From an uncultured Streptococcus sp. (GTDB taxonomy: Bacteria; Bacillota; Bacilli; Lactobacillales; Streptococcaceae), in contig CAAEFF010000010.1 in the NCBI GenBank assembly GCA_900755085.1, positions 1 to 11,921 of the forward strand: a stretch of DNA of 11,921 nucleotides, written 5' to 3'. The notes under the pieces were generated by a model. That model did not search any database. It saw nothing but the letters and a program-made list of their open reading frames with translations, and was not told the origin of the DNA. Below, piece by piece: positions 1-5,933 of the stretch. Each line of letters opens with the position of its first letter. Positions within the stretch are counted from its first letter, which is position 1. The translations under genes were made by a program, and so were the position numbers.

Positions 1-2
1 AA

Positions 3-113
3 GTCATAAATAAACATGATTTATTTGGATTATTCTCCAGCTTTGATACTAAAGAAACTCTTTCAAGATATGTTTATCTAACCTTCAAAAATTCCCCTTA
101 TCAGCACCCATAA
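3..113 (+). CDS. Possible C-terminal tail of an upstream gene (partial)
   Basis: A stop-free frame of 36 codons runs from the left edge to a TAA at 111-113. Its translation is protein-like (ends ...TFKNSPYQHP), and a terminator-like hairpin follows about 28 bp later, as expected behind a gene end. I do not recognise the family, and 36 codons can stay open by chance in AT-rich DNA. The rest would lie outside the window. Weak call. Confidence 0.25.
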   Translation, partial: VINKHDLFGLFSSFDTKETLSRYVYLTFKNSPYQHP

Positions 114-140
114 GCACATCCTTTTTCGAATAGTATAAGT

Positions 141-170
141 GAGCCCCTTTGATTCTTACAAAGGGTGCTC
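141..170 (+). terminator. Terminator-like hairpin upstream of higB
   Basis: GAGCCCCTTT (141-150) pairs with AAAGGGTGCTC (160-170) through ten base pairs with one bulged T at 166 and a 9-nt loop. The following bases (CTTAGTGTTT) form only a weak U-tract, so termination may be inefficient. It separates whatever lies to the left from the higBA promoter. Confidence 0.4.
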
Positions 171-186
171 CTTAGTGTTTAATAAC

Positions 187-206
187 TTAAAAGTATTTAC
201 TTTTAA
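187..206. promoter_or_regulatory. 20-bp perfect palindrome, probable HigA operator
   Basis: TTAAAAGTA (187-195), a TT centre, then TACTTTTAA (198-206) form a perfect inverted repeat. It covers the -35 hexamer of the promoter in front of higB. HigA-type antitoxins, alone or with their toxin, commonly repress their own operon by binding such palindromes, so this is the natural candidate site. The binding itself is inferred. Confidence 0.5.
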
Positions 207-224
207 TAACTTTGGAGTTATAAT
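196..224 (+). promoter_or_regulatory. Promoter of the higB-higA-hsdM operon
   Basis: TTTACT (196-201), a 17-bp spacer and a perfect TATAAT (219-224). Transcription would start near 231, just before the AAGAGG ribosome binding site at 234-239, leaving a very short leader. This supports GTG 247 as the start of higB. The -35 box lies inside the 187-206 palindrome. Confidence 0.55.
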
Positions 225-246
225 TAATTCGAAAAGAGGTTGCTTT

Positions 247-612
247 GTGCACGCTATTTATTTTTATAAGGACAAACAAGGGAATCAACCGGTCCTGGAC
301 AACATGAGAGAGCTAGCTCGTCGCGATAGCAAGGACAGTCGTATCAAACTCAACAAGCTAAATGACTACATCGAACTTTTGAGTCAGCAGGGAACGCGTG
401 CTGGCCAACCCTACATTAAGCATCTGGATGCAGAGATTTGGGAGTTGAGACCCTTGCGGGATCGGATTTTATTCGTGGCTTGGTTGGATGAGAGCTTTGT
501 CTTACTGCATCATTTTGTCAAAAAGACGCAAAAGACACCTAGACGAGAGATCGAGAAAGCCAAGCGGGAGTTGCAAGATTTGAAGGAAAGAGGGCTAAGA
601 GATGAAGAATAG
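247..612 (+). CDS. higB: HigB/RelE-type toxin (phage Gp49-like family)
   Basis: This is a probable mRNA-cleaving toxin of a type II toxin-antitoxin pair, 121 aa. The open frame extends upstream to 139, but GTG 247 is chosen. It follows AAGAGG (234-239) at normal spacing, sits after the promoter, and gives a protein that begins like the family (HAIYFYKDKQGNQPV). Family landmarks are KDSRIKLNKL at about 29-38, GTRAGQPYIKHLD at about 49-61, IWELRPLRDRIL at 64-75 and the C-terminal FVLLHHFVKKTQKTPRREI at about 84-102. These match the Gp49-like HigB group (PF05973) rather than classical short RelE. RNA cleavage at the ribosome is known for the family and not tested here. The last 11 nt overlap higA, so the two are translationally coupled. 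The toxin comes before its antitoxin, the usual order for hig modules. Confidence 0.88.
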   Translation: MHAIYFYKDKQGNQPVLDNMRELARRDSKDSRIKLNKLNDYIELLSQQGTRAGQPYIKHLDAEIWELRPLRDRILFVAWLDESFVLLHHFVKKTQKTPRREIEKAKRELQDLKERGLRDEE

Positions 613-895
613 TGCCATCGGCAGCAATTGGAAAGATGTGAGAGCAGAGCTCTTCACCAAGGAAGAAATCCTGGAAAGTGATCTGCGGGTTGCGATTATG
701 ACAGAGCTGATCGAAGCTCGGCATGAAAAGGGCATTAGCCAAAAGAAACTAGAAGAACTCAGTGGGGTCAGTCAACCGGTCATCGCTCGGATGGAAACTG
801 GAAAGACCAGTCCTCAATTGGATACGGTCTTGAAAGTCTTAGCCAGTCTGGGCAAGACCCTCGCTGTCGTCCCACTGGAACAAGAAAAGGTCTAA
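602..895 (+). CDS. higA: HigA antitoxin, XRE-type HTH protein
   Basis: A 97-aa partner of HigB. The N-terminal third (about 1-32) carries no DNA-binding motif and is the likely toxin-contacting arm. A compact helix-turn-helix of the XRE/Cro-CI class spans about 33-88 (ISQKKLEELSGVSQ, then PVIARMETGKTSPQLDT, then VLKVLASLGKTLAVVPL). It presumably neutralises HigB and represses the operon at the palindrome at 187-206. The ATG overlaps the end of higB by 11 nt. Only 21 nt separate its stop from hsdM, so all three genes are probably on one transcript. The family assignment is secure from the HTH pattern and the neighbour; binding partner and operator are inferred. Confidence 0.88.
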   Translation: MKNSAIGSNWKDVRAELFTKEEILESDLRVAIMTELIEARHEKGISQKKLEELSGVSQPVIARMETGKTSPQLDTVLKVLASLGKTLAVVPLEQEKV

Positions 896-916
896 AAGAA
901 ATCGGAAAGAATTACT

Positions 917-2518
917 ATGGAAACAACACAAACCTCCCAGTCGCTCTACCAAGCCCTGTGGAACTCAGCGGATGTGCTCCGCTCTAAGATGGATGCCAAT
1001 GACTATAAGTCTTATCTATTGGGGATGATCTTTTACAAGTATCTCTCAGATAAGTTGCTCTTCTTCGTGGCGGAGACCATGGAGGAAGAGACAGAGAGCT
1101 TAGATGAAGCCTTGGCGCTTTACCGGTCCTACTATGAGGATCCTAACTCTCAAGAGGATTTGATCTCCGTCATCACTGATGAGCTCAACTATGTCATCAA
1201 GCCAGGCTTGACCTTTACGGCCTTGGTGGACCGGGTCAATGAAGGGACCTTCCAGCTGGAAGATCTGGCTCAGGGCTTCCGAGACATCGAGCAGAGTGAC
1301 GACCTCTATGAAAATCTCTTTGAAGACATTGATCTCTACTCCAAGAAACTAGGGGCTACTCCCCAAAAAGCAAATTCTGTAGTCGGTGCAGTCATGAAAG
1401 AGCTAGCAGTGCTAGATGTGGCGGGTCATGCAGGAGATATGCTTGGAGATGCTTATGAGTACTTGATTGGTCAGTTTGCGACCGACTCGGGTAAGAAGGC
1501 AGGAGAGTTCTATACGCCCCAGCCTGTTGCCAAACTCATGACCCAGATTGCCTTTTTAGGGCGTGAAGACGAGCAGGGCTTTAACCTCTACGATGCCACC
1601 ATGGGATCAGGCTCCCTCTTGCTCAATGCTAAGAAGTATTCTCATCAACCACAAACCGTCCAGTACTTTGGTCAGGAGCTTAATACCTCTACCTACAACC
1701 TAGCTCGGATGAACATGATCCTACACGGGGTTCCGGTGGAAAACCAGTTCTTGCACAATGCCGATACGCTGGACGAAGACTGGCCGACACAGGAGCCGAC
1801 CAACTTTGATGGGGTTCTTATGAACCCACCTTACTCAGCAAAGTGGTCTGCAAGCTCTGGTTTCCTCCAAGATCCTCGCTTCTCCCCATTTGGTAAGCTA
1901 GCGCCTCAGTCCAAGGCAGACTTCGCCTTTCTCTTGCACGGTTACTATCACTTGAAACAAGACAATGGTGTGATGGCCATCGTCCTCCCTCACGGGGTCC
2001 TTTTTCGTGGCAATGCTGAAGGAACCATTCGCAAGGCCTTGCTAGAAGAAGGGGCCATTGATACCGTCATCGGTCTTCCTGCCAATATCTTCTTCAATAC
2101 CAGCATCCCAACGACGGTCATCATTCTCAAAAAGAACCGGACCAATCGGGACGTTTACTTTATCGATGCTTCTAAGGAATTTTACAAGGGCAAGAACCAG
2201 AACATCATGACGGATGCCCATATCGAGAAGATTCTCCAGGCCTATAAGAGCAGAGAAGACATGGATAAGTTTGCCCACCTGGCTAGCTTTGAGGAGATCG
2301 TCGAGAATGACTATAACCTCAATATCCCACGCTATGTGGATACCTTTGAGGAAGAAGAAGTAGAGCCACTGACAGATATCGTGGCTAAGATTAACCAAAC
2401 CAATGCGACCATCGAGATCCAGACAGCCTCCCTCTTAGACATGCTCAGCCAGCTTCATGGGACGACACCAGAAGCCGATGCCGAACTCAAGAAATTTGTC
2501 GAGGAGTTTAAGGGGTAA
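917..2518 (+). CDS. hsdM: Type I restriction-modification methyltransferase subunit HsdM
   Basis: A 533-aa N6-adenine DNA methyltransferase subunit, full length for the family. Residues about 8-150 form the helical N-terminal HsdM domain (LWNSADVLRSKMDANDYKSY). The catalytic domain carries GEFYTPQPV at about 196-204, the AdoMet-binding motif DATMGSGSLLL from D226, and the catalytic NPPY at 303-306. A C-terminal helical tail follows. HsdM needs a specificity subunit (HsdS) to find its target and works with HsdR for restriction. Neither gene is visible on either side, which is unusual because hsdS normally follows within a few bases. It may be an orphan, or may borrow an HsdS encoded elsewhere. 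It sits 21 nt after higA in a probable common operon. G+C is clearly higher than in the next gene (29 of 60 bases at 1801-1860). Confidence 0.93.
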   Translation: METTQTSQSLYQALWNSADVLRSKMDANDYKSYLLGMIFYKYLSDKLLFFVAETMEEETESLDEALALYRSYYEDPNSQEDLISVITDELNYVIKPGLTFTALVDRVNEGTFQLEDLAQGFRDIEQSDDLYENLFEDIDLYSKKLGATPQKANSVVGAVMKELAVLDVAGHAGDMLGDAYEYLIGQFATDSGKKAGEFYTPQPVAKLMTQIAFLGREDEQGFNLYDATMGSGSLLLNAKKYSHQPQTVQYFGQELNTSTYNLARMNMILHGVPVENQFLHNADTLDEDWPTQEPTNFDGVLMNPPYSAKWSASSGFLQDPRFSPFGKLAPQSKADFAFLLHGYYHLKQDNGVMAIVLPHGVLFRGNAEGTIRKALLEEGAIDTVIGLPANIFFNTSIPTTVIILKKNRTNRDVYFIDASKEFYKGKNQNIMTDAHIEKILQAYKSREDMDKFAHLASFEEIVENDYNLNIPRYVDTFEEEEVEPLTDIVAKINQTNATIEIQTASLLDMLSQLHGTTPEADAELKKFVEEFKG

Positions 2519-2520
2519 GG

Positions 2521-2531
2521 TGTGGTAAAAT
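2521..2531 (+). promoter_or_regulatory. Extended -10 promoter in front of the zeta-family gene
   Basis: TGTGGTAAAAT contains a TG-n-TAAAAT extended -10 element with no good -35 at the right distance. A start near 2538 would give a leader of about 16 nt before ATG 2554. This would let the zeta-family gene be expressed independently of the hig-hsdM operon. Extended -10 promoters of this shape are common in streptococci, and 4525-4533 shows a near-identical one. Confidence 0.4.
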
Positions 2532-2553
2532 AGTGTAGAGGAAAGGAGAGCAG

Positions 2554-3231
2554 ATGGAAACAGATATTTATCTTGAATATGCTAAGGCTCATAAAGATGC
2601 CTTTATTAGATCTGTTATCGGGGATATCAAGCCTTCAAATGAGAAGGATCAAGATGCTATTTTTATGGCTGGAAGCCCAGGTGCAGGAAAGTCTGAGGTA
2701 GCTCAGGGATTGGTAGATAACTTTTCAAATCATGTAGTGATTGATGCTGACTATTTTAGAACACAATTTCCTGATTATAATGGCATGAATTCAAGTTTAT
2801 TCCAAAAAGCTTCATCCTGGTTGGTTGAACAAACTTTTAAATTTGTCATTGATAACGGTTATTCATTTATTCTTGATGCAACATTTGCAATTTTAAGTGC
2901 AGAGAAAAATATTAAGCGTGCTTTAAATAATCATTATACCGTTACAATTGTGTACGTTTATCAAGATCCAGAAATCGCATGGTGTTTTACTAAACAGCGA
3001 GAAAAGGTTGAAGGTAGGGTCGTTCCTAAAGAAACGTTTATTAATGCTTTTTTTAAGTCTAGAGAAAACATAGAAAAAATAAAAAGTCGATACCCTGAAG
3101 TAACATTACATATGATTGTAAAAAACTATCAGAACAGTATCTCGGAAGTTCATTATGATACAGATAACATTAGTTTGCTTTTAACAAATAATCTAACCCC
3201 TGAAGGATTGGAGGATAAATTAAATGACTGA
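2554..3231 (+). CDS. Zeta-toxin-family P-loop kinase
   Basis: A 225-aa protein with a Walker A motif GSPGAGKS at 40-47 (Lys46, Ser47). It also has a DADYFR segment at 64-69 that matches the catalytic-Asp region of zeta/PezT toxins, a second-strand motif ILDATFA at 106-112, and a basic lid region with Arg149 and Arg155. Known zeta toxins phosphorylate UDP-N-acetylglucosamine and so poison peptidoglycan synthesis; whether this member does so is inference. AAAGGAG (2542-2548) sets the start. No epsilon/PezA-like antitoxin lies upstream, where it normally would; instead a 53-aa ORF overlaps the 3' end. Base composition is strikingly AT-rich (16 G/C of 60 at 2881-2940) against hsdM, pointing to separate acquisition. 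A phosphotransferase with another substrate is the main alternative. Confidence 0.78.
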   Translation: METDIYLEYAKAHKDAFIRSVIGDIKPSNEKDQDAIFMAGSPGAGKSEVAQGLVDNFSNHVVIDADYFRTQFPDYNGMNSSLFQKASSWLVEQTFKFVIDNGYSFILDATFAILSAEKNIKRALNNHYTVTIVYVYQDPEIAWCFTKQREKVEGRVVPKETFINAFFKSRENIEKIKSRYPEVTLHMIVKNYQNSISEVHYDTDNISLLLTNNLTPEGLEDKLND

Positions 3232-3385
3232 AAAAGAACAAGTTCGTCAGATTGTTGAAAAATATAATATGAGTATGGGACATCTAAATGAAAACGCGAC
3301 TGCTAAGGAATTTAAAATAGTATTGAAATATGTTGCTGATCAAGCAAATCTTCGTCAACGAAAATTAGTAGGTTTAGAGGATTAG
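3224..3385 (+). CDS. Small 53-aa protein coupled to the zeta-family gene (candidate antitoxin)
   Basis: ATG 3224 overlaps the zeta-family stop by 8 nt, and the frame runs to TAG 3383-3385. The predicted product starts MTEKEQVRQIVEKY and ends RQRKLVGLED. It is highly charged, without Cys, Trp or membrane segments, and appears largely helical. GGATTGGAGG (about 3206-3215) lies 9-18 nt upstream as a usable ribosome binding site. Overlap, shared AT-rich composition and the terminator behind it argue for co-expression with the kinase. By position it is a candidate neutraliser, but it resembles no epsilon, PezA or HTH antitoxin I can recognise. It could instead be an unrelated small passenger. Confidence 0.6.
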   Translation: MTEKEQVRQIVEKYNMSMGHLNENATAKEFKIVLKYVADQANLRQRKLVGLED

Positions 3386-3387
3386 CG

Positions 3388-3399
3388 ATAGGCGCCTAT
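3388..3399. promoter_or_regulatory. 12-bp perfect palindrome overlapping a TATAAT box
   Basis: ATAGGCGCCTAT (3388-3399) is fully self-complementary and overlaps TATAAT at 3397-3402. No convincing -35 box is present (TTTAGA at 3373-3378, spacer 18, is the best). It may be a repressor-controlled promoter reading towards the nuclease gene, but a terminator lies between them. Low confidence. Confidence 0.25.
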
Positions 3400-3462
3400 A
3401 ATTTTTGAAGGATGCCAAGGTAGTGTTTATCACTTTCCCAAATTTTTTTCGAATTATAGAAG

Positions 3463-3487
3463 TAGAGGGACCTTCCCTCTATTTTTT
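3463..3487 (+). terminator. Intrinsic terminator behind the zeta-family pair
   Basis: TAGAGGGA (3463-3470) pairs perfectly with TCCCTCTA (3474-3481) around a CCT loop, followed by six T (3482-3487). It ends transcription from the zeta-family genes. It lies only 5 nt before the ribosome binding site of the next gene. Confidence 0.8.
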
Positions 3488-3504
3488 ATCGAAAAGGAGC
3501 AGGG

Positions 3505-4440
3505 ATGCAGAAAAGACACGCGCATGTATCGCCGACCTTGGATATCATGGCCAAGAAGATTTTTAGTTTGCCGGAGGTGACGGCAGCATTTATTCGAGAC
3601 ATTTTGGAGCTGGATGTAGCGGATGCTCAGATCGTGGAGGGAAGCCAGCCCCACAGCATGGCCTATGAGGAGGATGACTTGTTCTCCACTGCGGTGGATG
3701 TGAGGGCCAAGCTCCATGATGGGACCGAGGTGATCATCGAGATCCAGATTCGCAAGCAGCAGTATTTCTTGAACCGATTCCATTACTATTTGGCCAATCA
3801 GCTGGTGGAGAATGTACAAAAATTGCGCCAGCAAGGACAGACACATAAGATGTACGAGCAGATGGAGCCCGTCTATGGAATTGCGATTTTGGAGAAGTCG
3901 CTCTTACTAGACGAAGAGGCCGCTATCAACAAATACTGGCTGACCAATAGCCGGTCTGGCAAGCAACTCAAGGCCTATTATAAAAATGACAAGCACCAAA
4001 ATCTTCTGCAGGTTGCCTTTTTAGAGCTAGACAAGTATAATAAAGATGAGAACCTGACAGATGCAGGCAGACAGTGGCTGGAGTTTTTTGGGAATCTTCC
4101 CTTCACAAAATCTCCCAGTCAGGCTGTGGCCCATGCAGATTCATTATTAGATGCATCTAGCTGGACCAAGGAGGAGAAGACCATGATAGACGAGCGAATT
4201 CGGATTCAAGAAAATTATGATATGACCATGGAGACAGCCATAGACGAAGCGCGCGAAGAAGGTCTGGAACAGGGTCTGGCACAAGGCTTGGAACAAGGTT
4301 TGGAACAAGGTTTGGAACAAGGTCGTAATGAAGAACGTCTGCAGTTAATCCGCAAAATGATGTCACGAGGAATGACGCCTGAGCTTATCTCAGATATGAC
4401 GGGCTTATCGCTGGAAGAGATTGAGTCCCTTCTTTCTTAA
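3505..4440 (+). CDS. Rpn-family recombination-promoting nuclease / putative transposase (PD-(D/E)XK)
   Basis: A 311-aa protein of the PDDEXK_2/Rpn group, often annotated as putative transposase. The N-terminal part (about 8-45, SPTLDIMAKKIFSLPEV) is typical. The nuclease core shows Asp65 in STAVDVRAKL and the Glu79-x-Gln81 pair in VIIEIQIRKQ, followed by FLNRFHYYLANQL. Residues 253-272 are five GLEQ-type repeats encoded by a 12-bp tandem repeat. A short C-terminal helical motif (MTPELISDMTGLSLEEI) resembles a degenerate HTH. Known Rpn proteins are DNA endonucleases that promote RecA-independent recombination, and some act in phage defence, which fits the neighbouring toxin/methylase cluster. 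AAAGGAG (3493-3499) fixes ATG 3505. A terminator stands directly before and another after, so it forms its own unit. Confidence 0.85.
   Translation: MQKRHAHVSPTLDIMAKKIFSLPEVTAAFIRDILELDVADAQIVEGSQPHSMAYEEDDLFSTAVDVRAKLHDGTEVIIEIQIRKQQYFLNRFHYYLANQLVENVQKLRQQGQTHKMYEQMEPVYGIAILEKSLLLDEEAAINKYWLTNSRSGKQLKAYYKNDKHQNLLQVAFLELDKYNKDENLTDAGRQWLEFFGNLPFTKSPSQAVAHADSLLDASSWTKEEKTMIDERIRIQENYDMTMETAIDEAREEGLEQGLAQGLEQGLEQGLEQGRNEERLQLIRKMMSRGMTPELISDMTGLSLEEIESLLS
4261..4320 (+). repeat. Five-copy 12-bp tandem repeat inside the Rpn gene
   Basis: Consecutive 12-mers GGTCTGGAACAG, GGTCTGGCACAA, GGCTTGGAACAA, GGTTTGGAACAA and GGTTTGGAACAA encode Gly-Leu-(Glu/Ala)-Gln units. Copies 4 and 5 are identical. 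Because the unit is a multiple of three, slippage would change the linker length without breaking the frame. Confidence 0.9.
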
Positions 4441-4445
4441 AACGT

Positions 4446-4473
4446 GAAAAGAGGTGGGACCTCTTTTCCTTTT
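4446..4473 (+). terminator. Intrinsic terminator behind the Rpn gene
   Basis: GAAAAGAGGT (4446-4455) pairs perfectly with ACCTCTTTTC (4459-4468) around a GGG loop, followed by CTTTT. It starts 5 nt after the nuclease stop codon. Confidence 0.85.
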
Positions 4474-4507
4474 GAAAAAAACTTGGAAATTTTTCTATTT
4501 TTTTCAT

Positions 4508-4519
4508 CCAGCTTGCTGG
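4508..4519. promoter_or_regulatory. Short palindrome between -35 and -10 of the dehydrogenase promoter
   Basis: CCAGC-TT-GCTGG lies just upstream of the extended -10 element at 4525-4533. Its place in the spacer region would suit an operator, but it is short and no second copy is visible. Confidence 0.25.
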
Positions 4520-4522
4520 AAT

Positions 4523-4533
4523 TGTGATAAAAT
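4523..4533 (+). promoter_or_regulatory. Extended -10 promoter of the dehydrogenase gene
   Basis: TGTGATAAAAT contains TG-n-TAAAAT (TG 4525-4526, TAAAAT 4528-4533). No clear -35 box lies at the right distance, as often in extended -10 promoters. The leader to ATG 4594 would be about 55 nt. Confidence 0.5.
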
Positions 4534-4593
4534 AGAGTCAACAAAGAGCTATCCTCACCAAAAGTGTGATCGATACTAGAAAAGAGGATTCTG

Positions 4594-5517
4594 ATGACAA
4601 GAAAAATTGGTATTATTGGTTTGGGTCATGTGGGTGCAACCTTGGCTCACAGCATGGTTTTGAAACATACTTGCGATCATTTGGTCTTGATTGACACGAA
4701 TGAAAAAAAGGTCAAGTCGGATGCTTTGGACTTTTGTGATATGGTTGCCAATACAGGTTATCCAGTGCATATCACGGTCAATGATTATGCTGCTCTTCAA
4801 GATGCGGATGTGGTAGTCTCTACTCTGGGAAATATCGAGCTTCAGGCGAATAACACGAATGATCGTTTTGCGGAACTGCCATTTACTAGTAAGCAAGTGG
4901 TACAAGTGGGACGTGATTTGAAAGCTTCTGGATTCCACGGTGTCTTGGTTGTGGTGACCAACCCGGTTGATGCGGTGACGCAACTCTACCAACAATACAC
5001 AGGCCTTCCTAAAGAACAAGTCATTGGGACAGGGACATTGCTGGATACCGCTCGGATGAAGCGCGCCGTCGCTGATCGGTTGCAAGTGAATCCTGCTAGT
5101 GTCTCTGGCTATAATCTTGGTGAACATGGAAATTCTCAATTTGTCGCTTGGAGCCAAGTTCGTGTCAAGGGACATGCGATCACGGATCTCTTCTCACAAG
5201 AAGAGCTAGATGCTATCAACTATGAATCCTTGCGCGGTGGCCACACTGTCTTCTTCGGCAAATTCTACACCAATTTTGGGATTGCAGCAGCAGCGCAACG
5301 TCTAGCAGAAGCTGTGATCAATGACAGCCACGAGGAAATGCCGGTCTCTAACTATCGTCCAGAATATGGAACTTACCTGGGTTACCCAGCGATTGTTGGG
5401 CGCAAAGGAATTGTCGAAAGAATTGACTTGCATTTAACAGAAGAAGAAAAAGAAAAATTGCTCCATTCAGCTGAAACCATCAAAGAAAATACACGAAAAG
5501 GTTTGGAGCACGCTTAG
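4594..5517 (+). CDS. L-2-hydroxyisocaproate-type / L-lactate-family dehydrogenase
   Basis: A 307-aa NAD-dependent L-2-hydroxyacid dehydrogenase of the lactate/malate dehydrogenase superfamily. It shows the Rossmann motif GLGHVG at 9-14, Asp34 for the NAD ribose, substrate-loop Arg in NDRFAEL (Arg91), TNPVD at 122-126, and catalytic Asp151/Arg154 in LLDTARM with His178 in NLGEHGNSQ. The combination STLGNI, RFAEL-FTS, GTGTLLDTARM and NLGEHGNSQFVAWS is that of lactobacillal L-2-hydroxyisocaproate dehydrogenase rather than the main fructose-bisphosphate-activated lactate dehydrogenase. It probably reduces branched-chain 2-oxoacids, regenerating NAD+. AGAGGA (4583-4588) sets the start. It stands alone, with its own promoter; termination is probably supplied by the repeat hairpins at 5694-5875. 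Confidence 0.88.
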   Translation: MTRKIGIIGLGHVGATLAHSMVLKHTCDHLVLIDTNEKKVKSDALDFCDMVANTGYPVHITVNDYAALQDADVVVSTLGNIELQANNTNDRFAELPFTSKQVVQVGRDLKASGFHGVLVVVTNPVDAVTQLYQQYTGLPKEQVIGTGTLLDTARMKRAVADRLQVNPASVSGYNLGEHGNSQFVAWSQVRVKGHAITDLFSQEELDAINYESLRGGHTVFFGKFYTNFGIAAAAQRLAEAVINDSHEEMPVSNYRPEYGTYLGYPAIVGRKGIVERIDLHLTEEEKEKLLHSAETIKENTRKGLEHA

Positions 5518-5693
5518 CCCCAACGGTCTAAGAGGCTATTGAAGGTTGCAGATAAAGGAAACAGTGTTTCGATTCTTATAGGTCATCTTAGAGCTAAAAC
5601 GTGAAGAAAGATTTGAGAAAGGCTGATCCGCAACCGGAAAGTTGTGTTAGAGCAATCAACCGCTAGGTCATACAGTTCGTTCTATCAACCATC
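5518..5693. other. Gene-free stretch without a recognised feature
   Basis: Between the dehydrogenase stop and the hairpin repeat there is no ORF with a ribosome binding site, no RNA gene and no strong hairpin beyond a small GAAAC-AGT-GTTTC. The sequence has stops in all forward frames. It could be the transcript tail of the dehydrogenase gene or eroded DNA. Confidence 0.5.
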
Positions 5694-5730
5694 GAAGAGG
5701 CTGGGACAAAAGTCCTAGCCTCTTCTTGTT
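5694..5730 (+). terminator. Strong hairpin terminator at the left end of the repeat
   Basis: Bases 5694-5707 (GAAGAGGCTGGGAC) pair with 5712-5725 (GTCCTAGCCTCTTC) in a 14-bp stem with one G-U pair and an AAAA loop. A T-rich run (TTGTT, then TTT) follows. It is the first good terminator behind the dehydrogenase gene, about 180 nt after its stop. Confidence 0.7.
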
Positions 5731-5870
5731 TTTGGATTGTCGAGCAAGACGCAGTGGTTGAGTGGGCTCTACTACGCTGATTTCATCAGCTATTACAGCC
5801 CTACTCAACTGTGCGGAGGTGGGACAACGAAATCGAATTCTAACGAATGACCGATTTCTGTCCCACTCTC
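5731..5870 (+). repeat. Dispersed multi-hairpin intergenic repeat, copy 1
   Basis: 140 bp repeated in inverted orientation at 11782-11921 with three mismatches. It holds an arm pair GTTGAGTGGGCT (5757-5768) / AGCCCTACTCAAC (5797-5809), an inner hairpin GCTGAT-TTC-ATCAGC (5776-5790), and an 8+7-bp stem from GTGGGACA (5819-5826) and GAAATCG (5829-5835) to their complements at 5852-5866. It contains no credible gene; a 72-codon minus-strand frame through it is only a by-product. It looks like one of the short intergenic repeats of streptococci, but I cannot match it to BOX or RUP by eye. Confidence 0.85.
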
Positions 5871-5875
5871 TTTTT
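5819..5875 (+). terminator. Terminator hairpin at the right end of the repeat
   Basis: GTGGGACA (5819-5826) pairs with TGTCCCAC (5859-5866), and GAAATCG (5829-5835) with CGATTTC (5852-5858), with a 2-nt bulge between. The stem is followed by TCTC and five T. It insulates the nitroreductase promoter from upstream transcription. Confidence 0.6.
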
Positions 5876-5933
5876 AGGGCTCTCATCGTAGATCTTGCTT
5901 AGTGACTGTCAAAAAAGTTAGGAAAATCCGAGT

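Noticed and set aside
139..246. N-terminal extension of HigB from a GTG at 139
   Set aside because: It would begin at the edge of the terminator-like hairpin and run across the promoter and palindrome. The family start is matched by GTG 247 with a good ribosome binding site.
2042..2398. Minus-strand 118-codon frame inside hsdM
   Set aside because: It lies wholly antisense to conserved hsdM sequence, with no ribosome binding site or recognisable domain.
5590..5601. TAGAGCTAAAAC resembling part of a type II CRISPR repeat
   Set aside because: Only a partial, imperfect match, with no second repeat and no spacer periodicity nearby.
5518..5693. Possible structured RNA or gene remnant behind the dehydrogenase gene
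   Set aside because: No clover-leaf, riboswitch-like architecture or protein-like frame could be found; kept only as an unexplained stretch.
5668..5886. Minus-strand 72-codon frame through the intergenic repeat
   Set aside because: It is created by the hairpin repeat, is Arg-rich with no domain pattern, and lacks a ribosome binding site. The related sequence at the right window edge is likewise non-coding.
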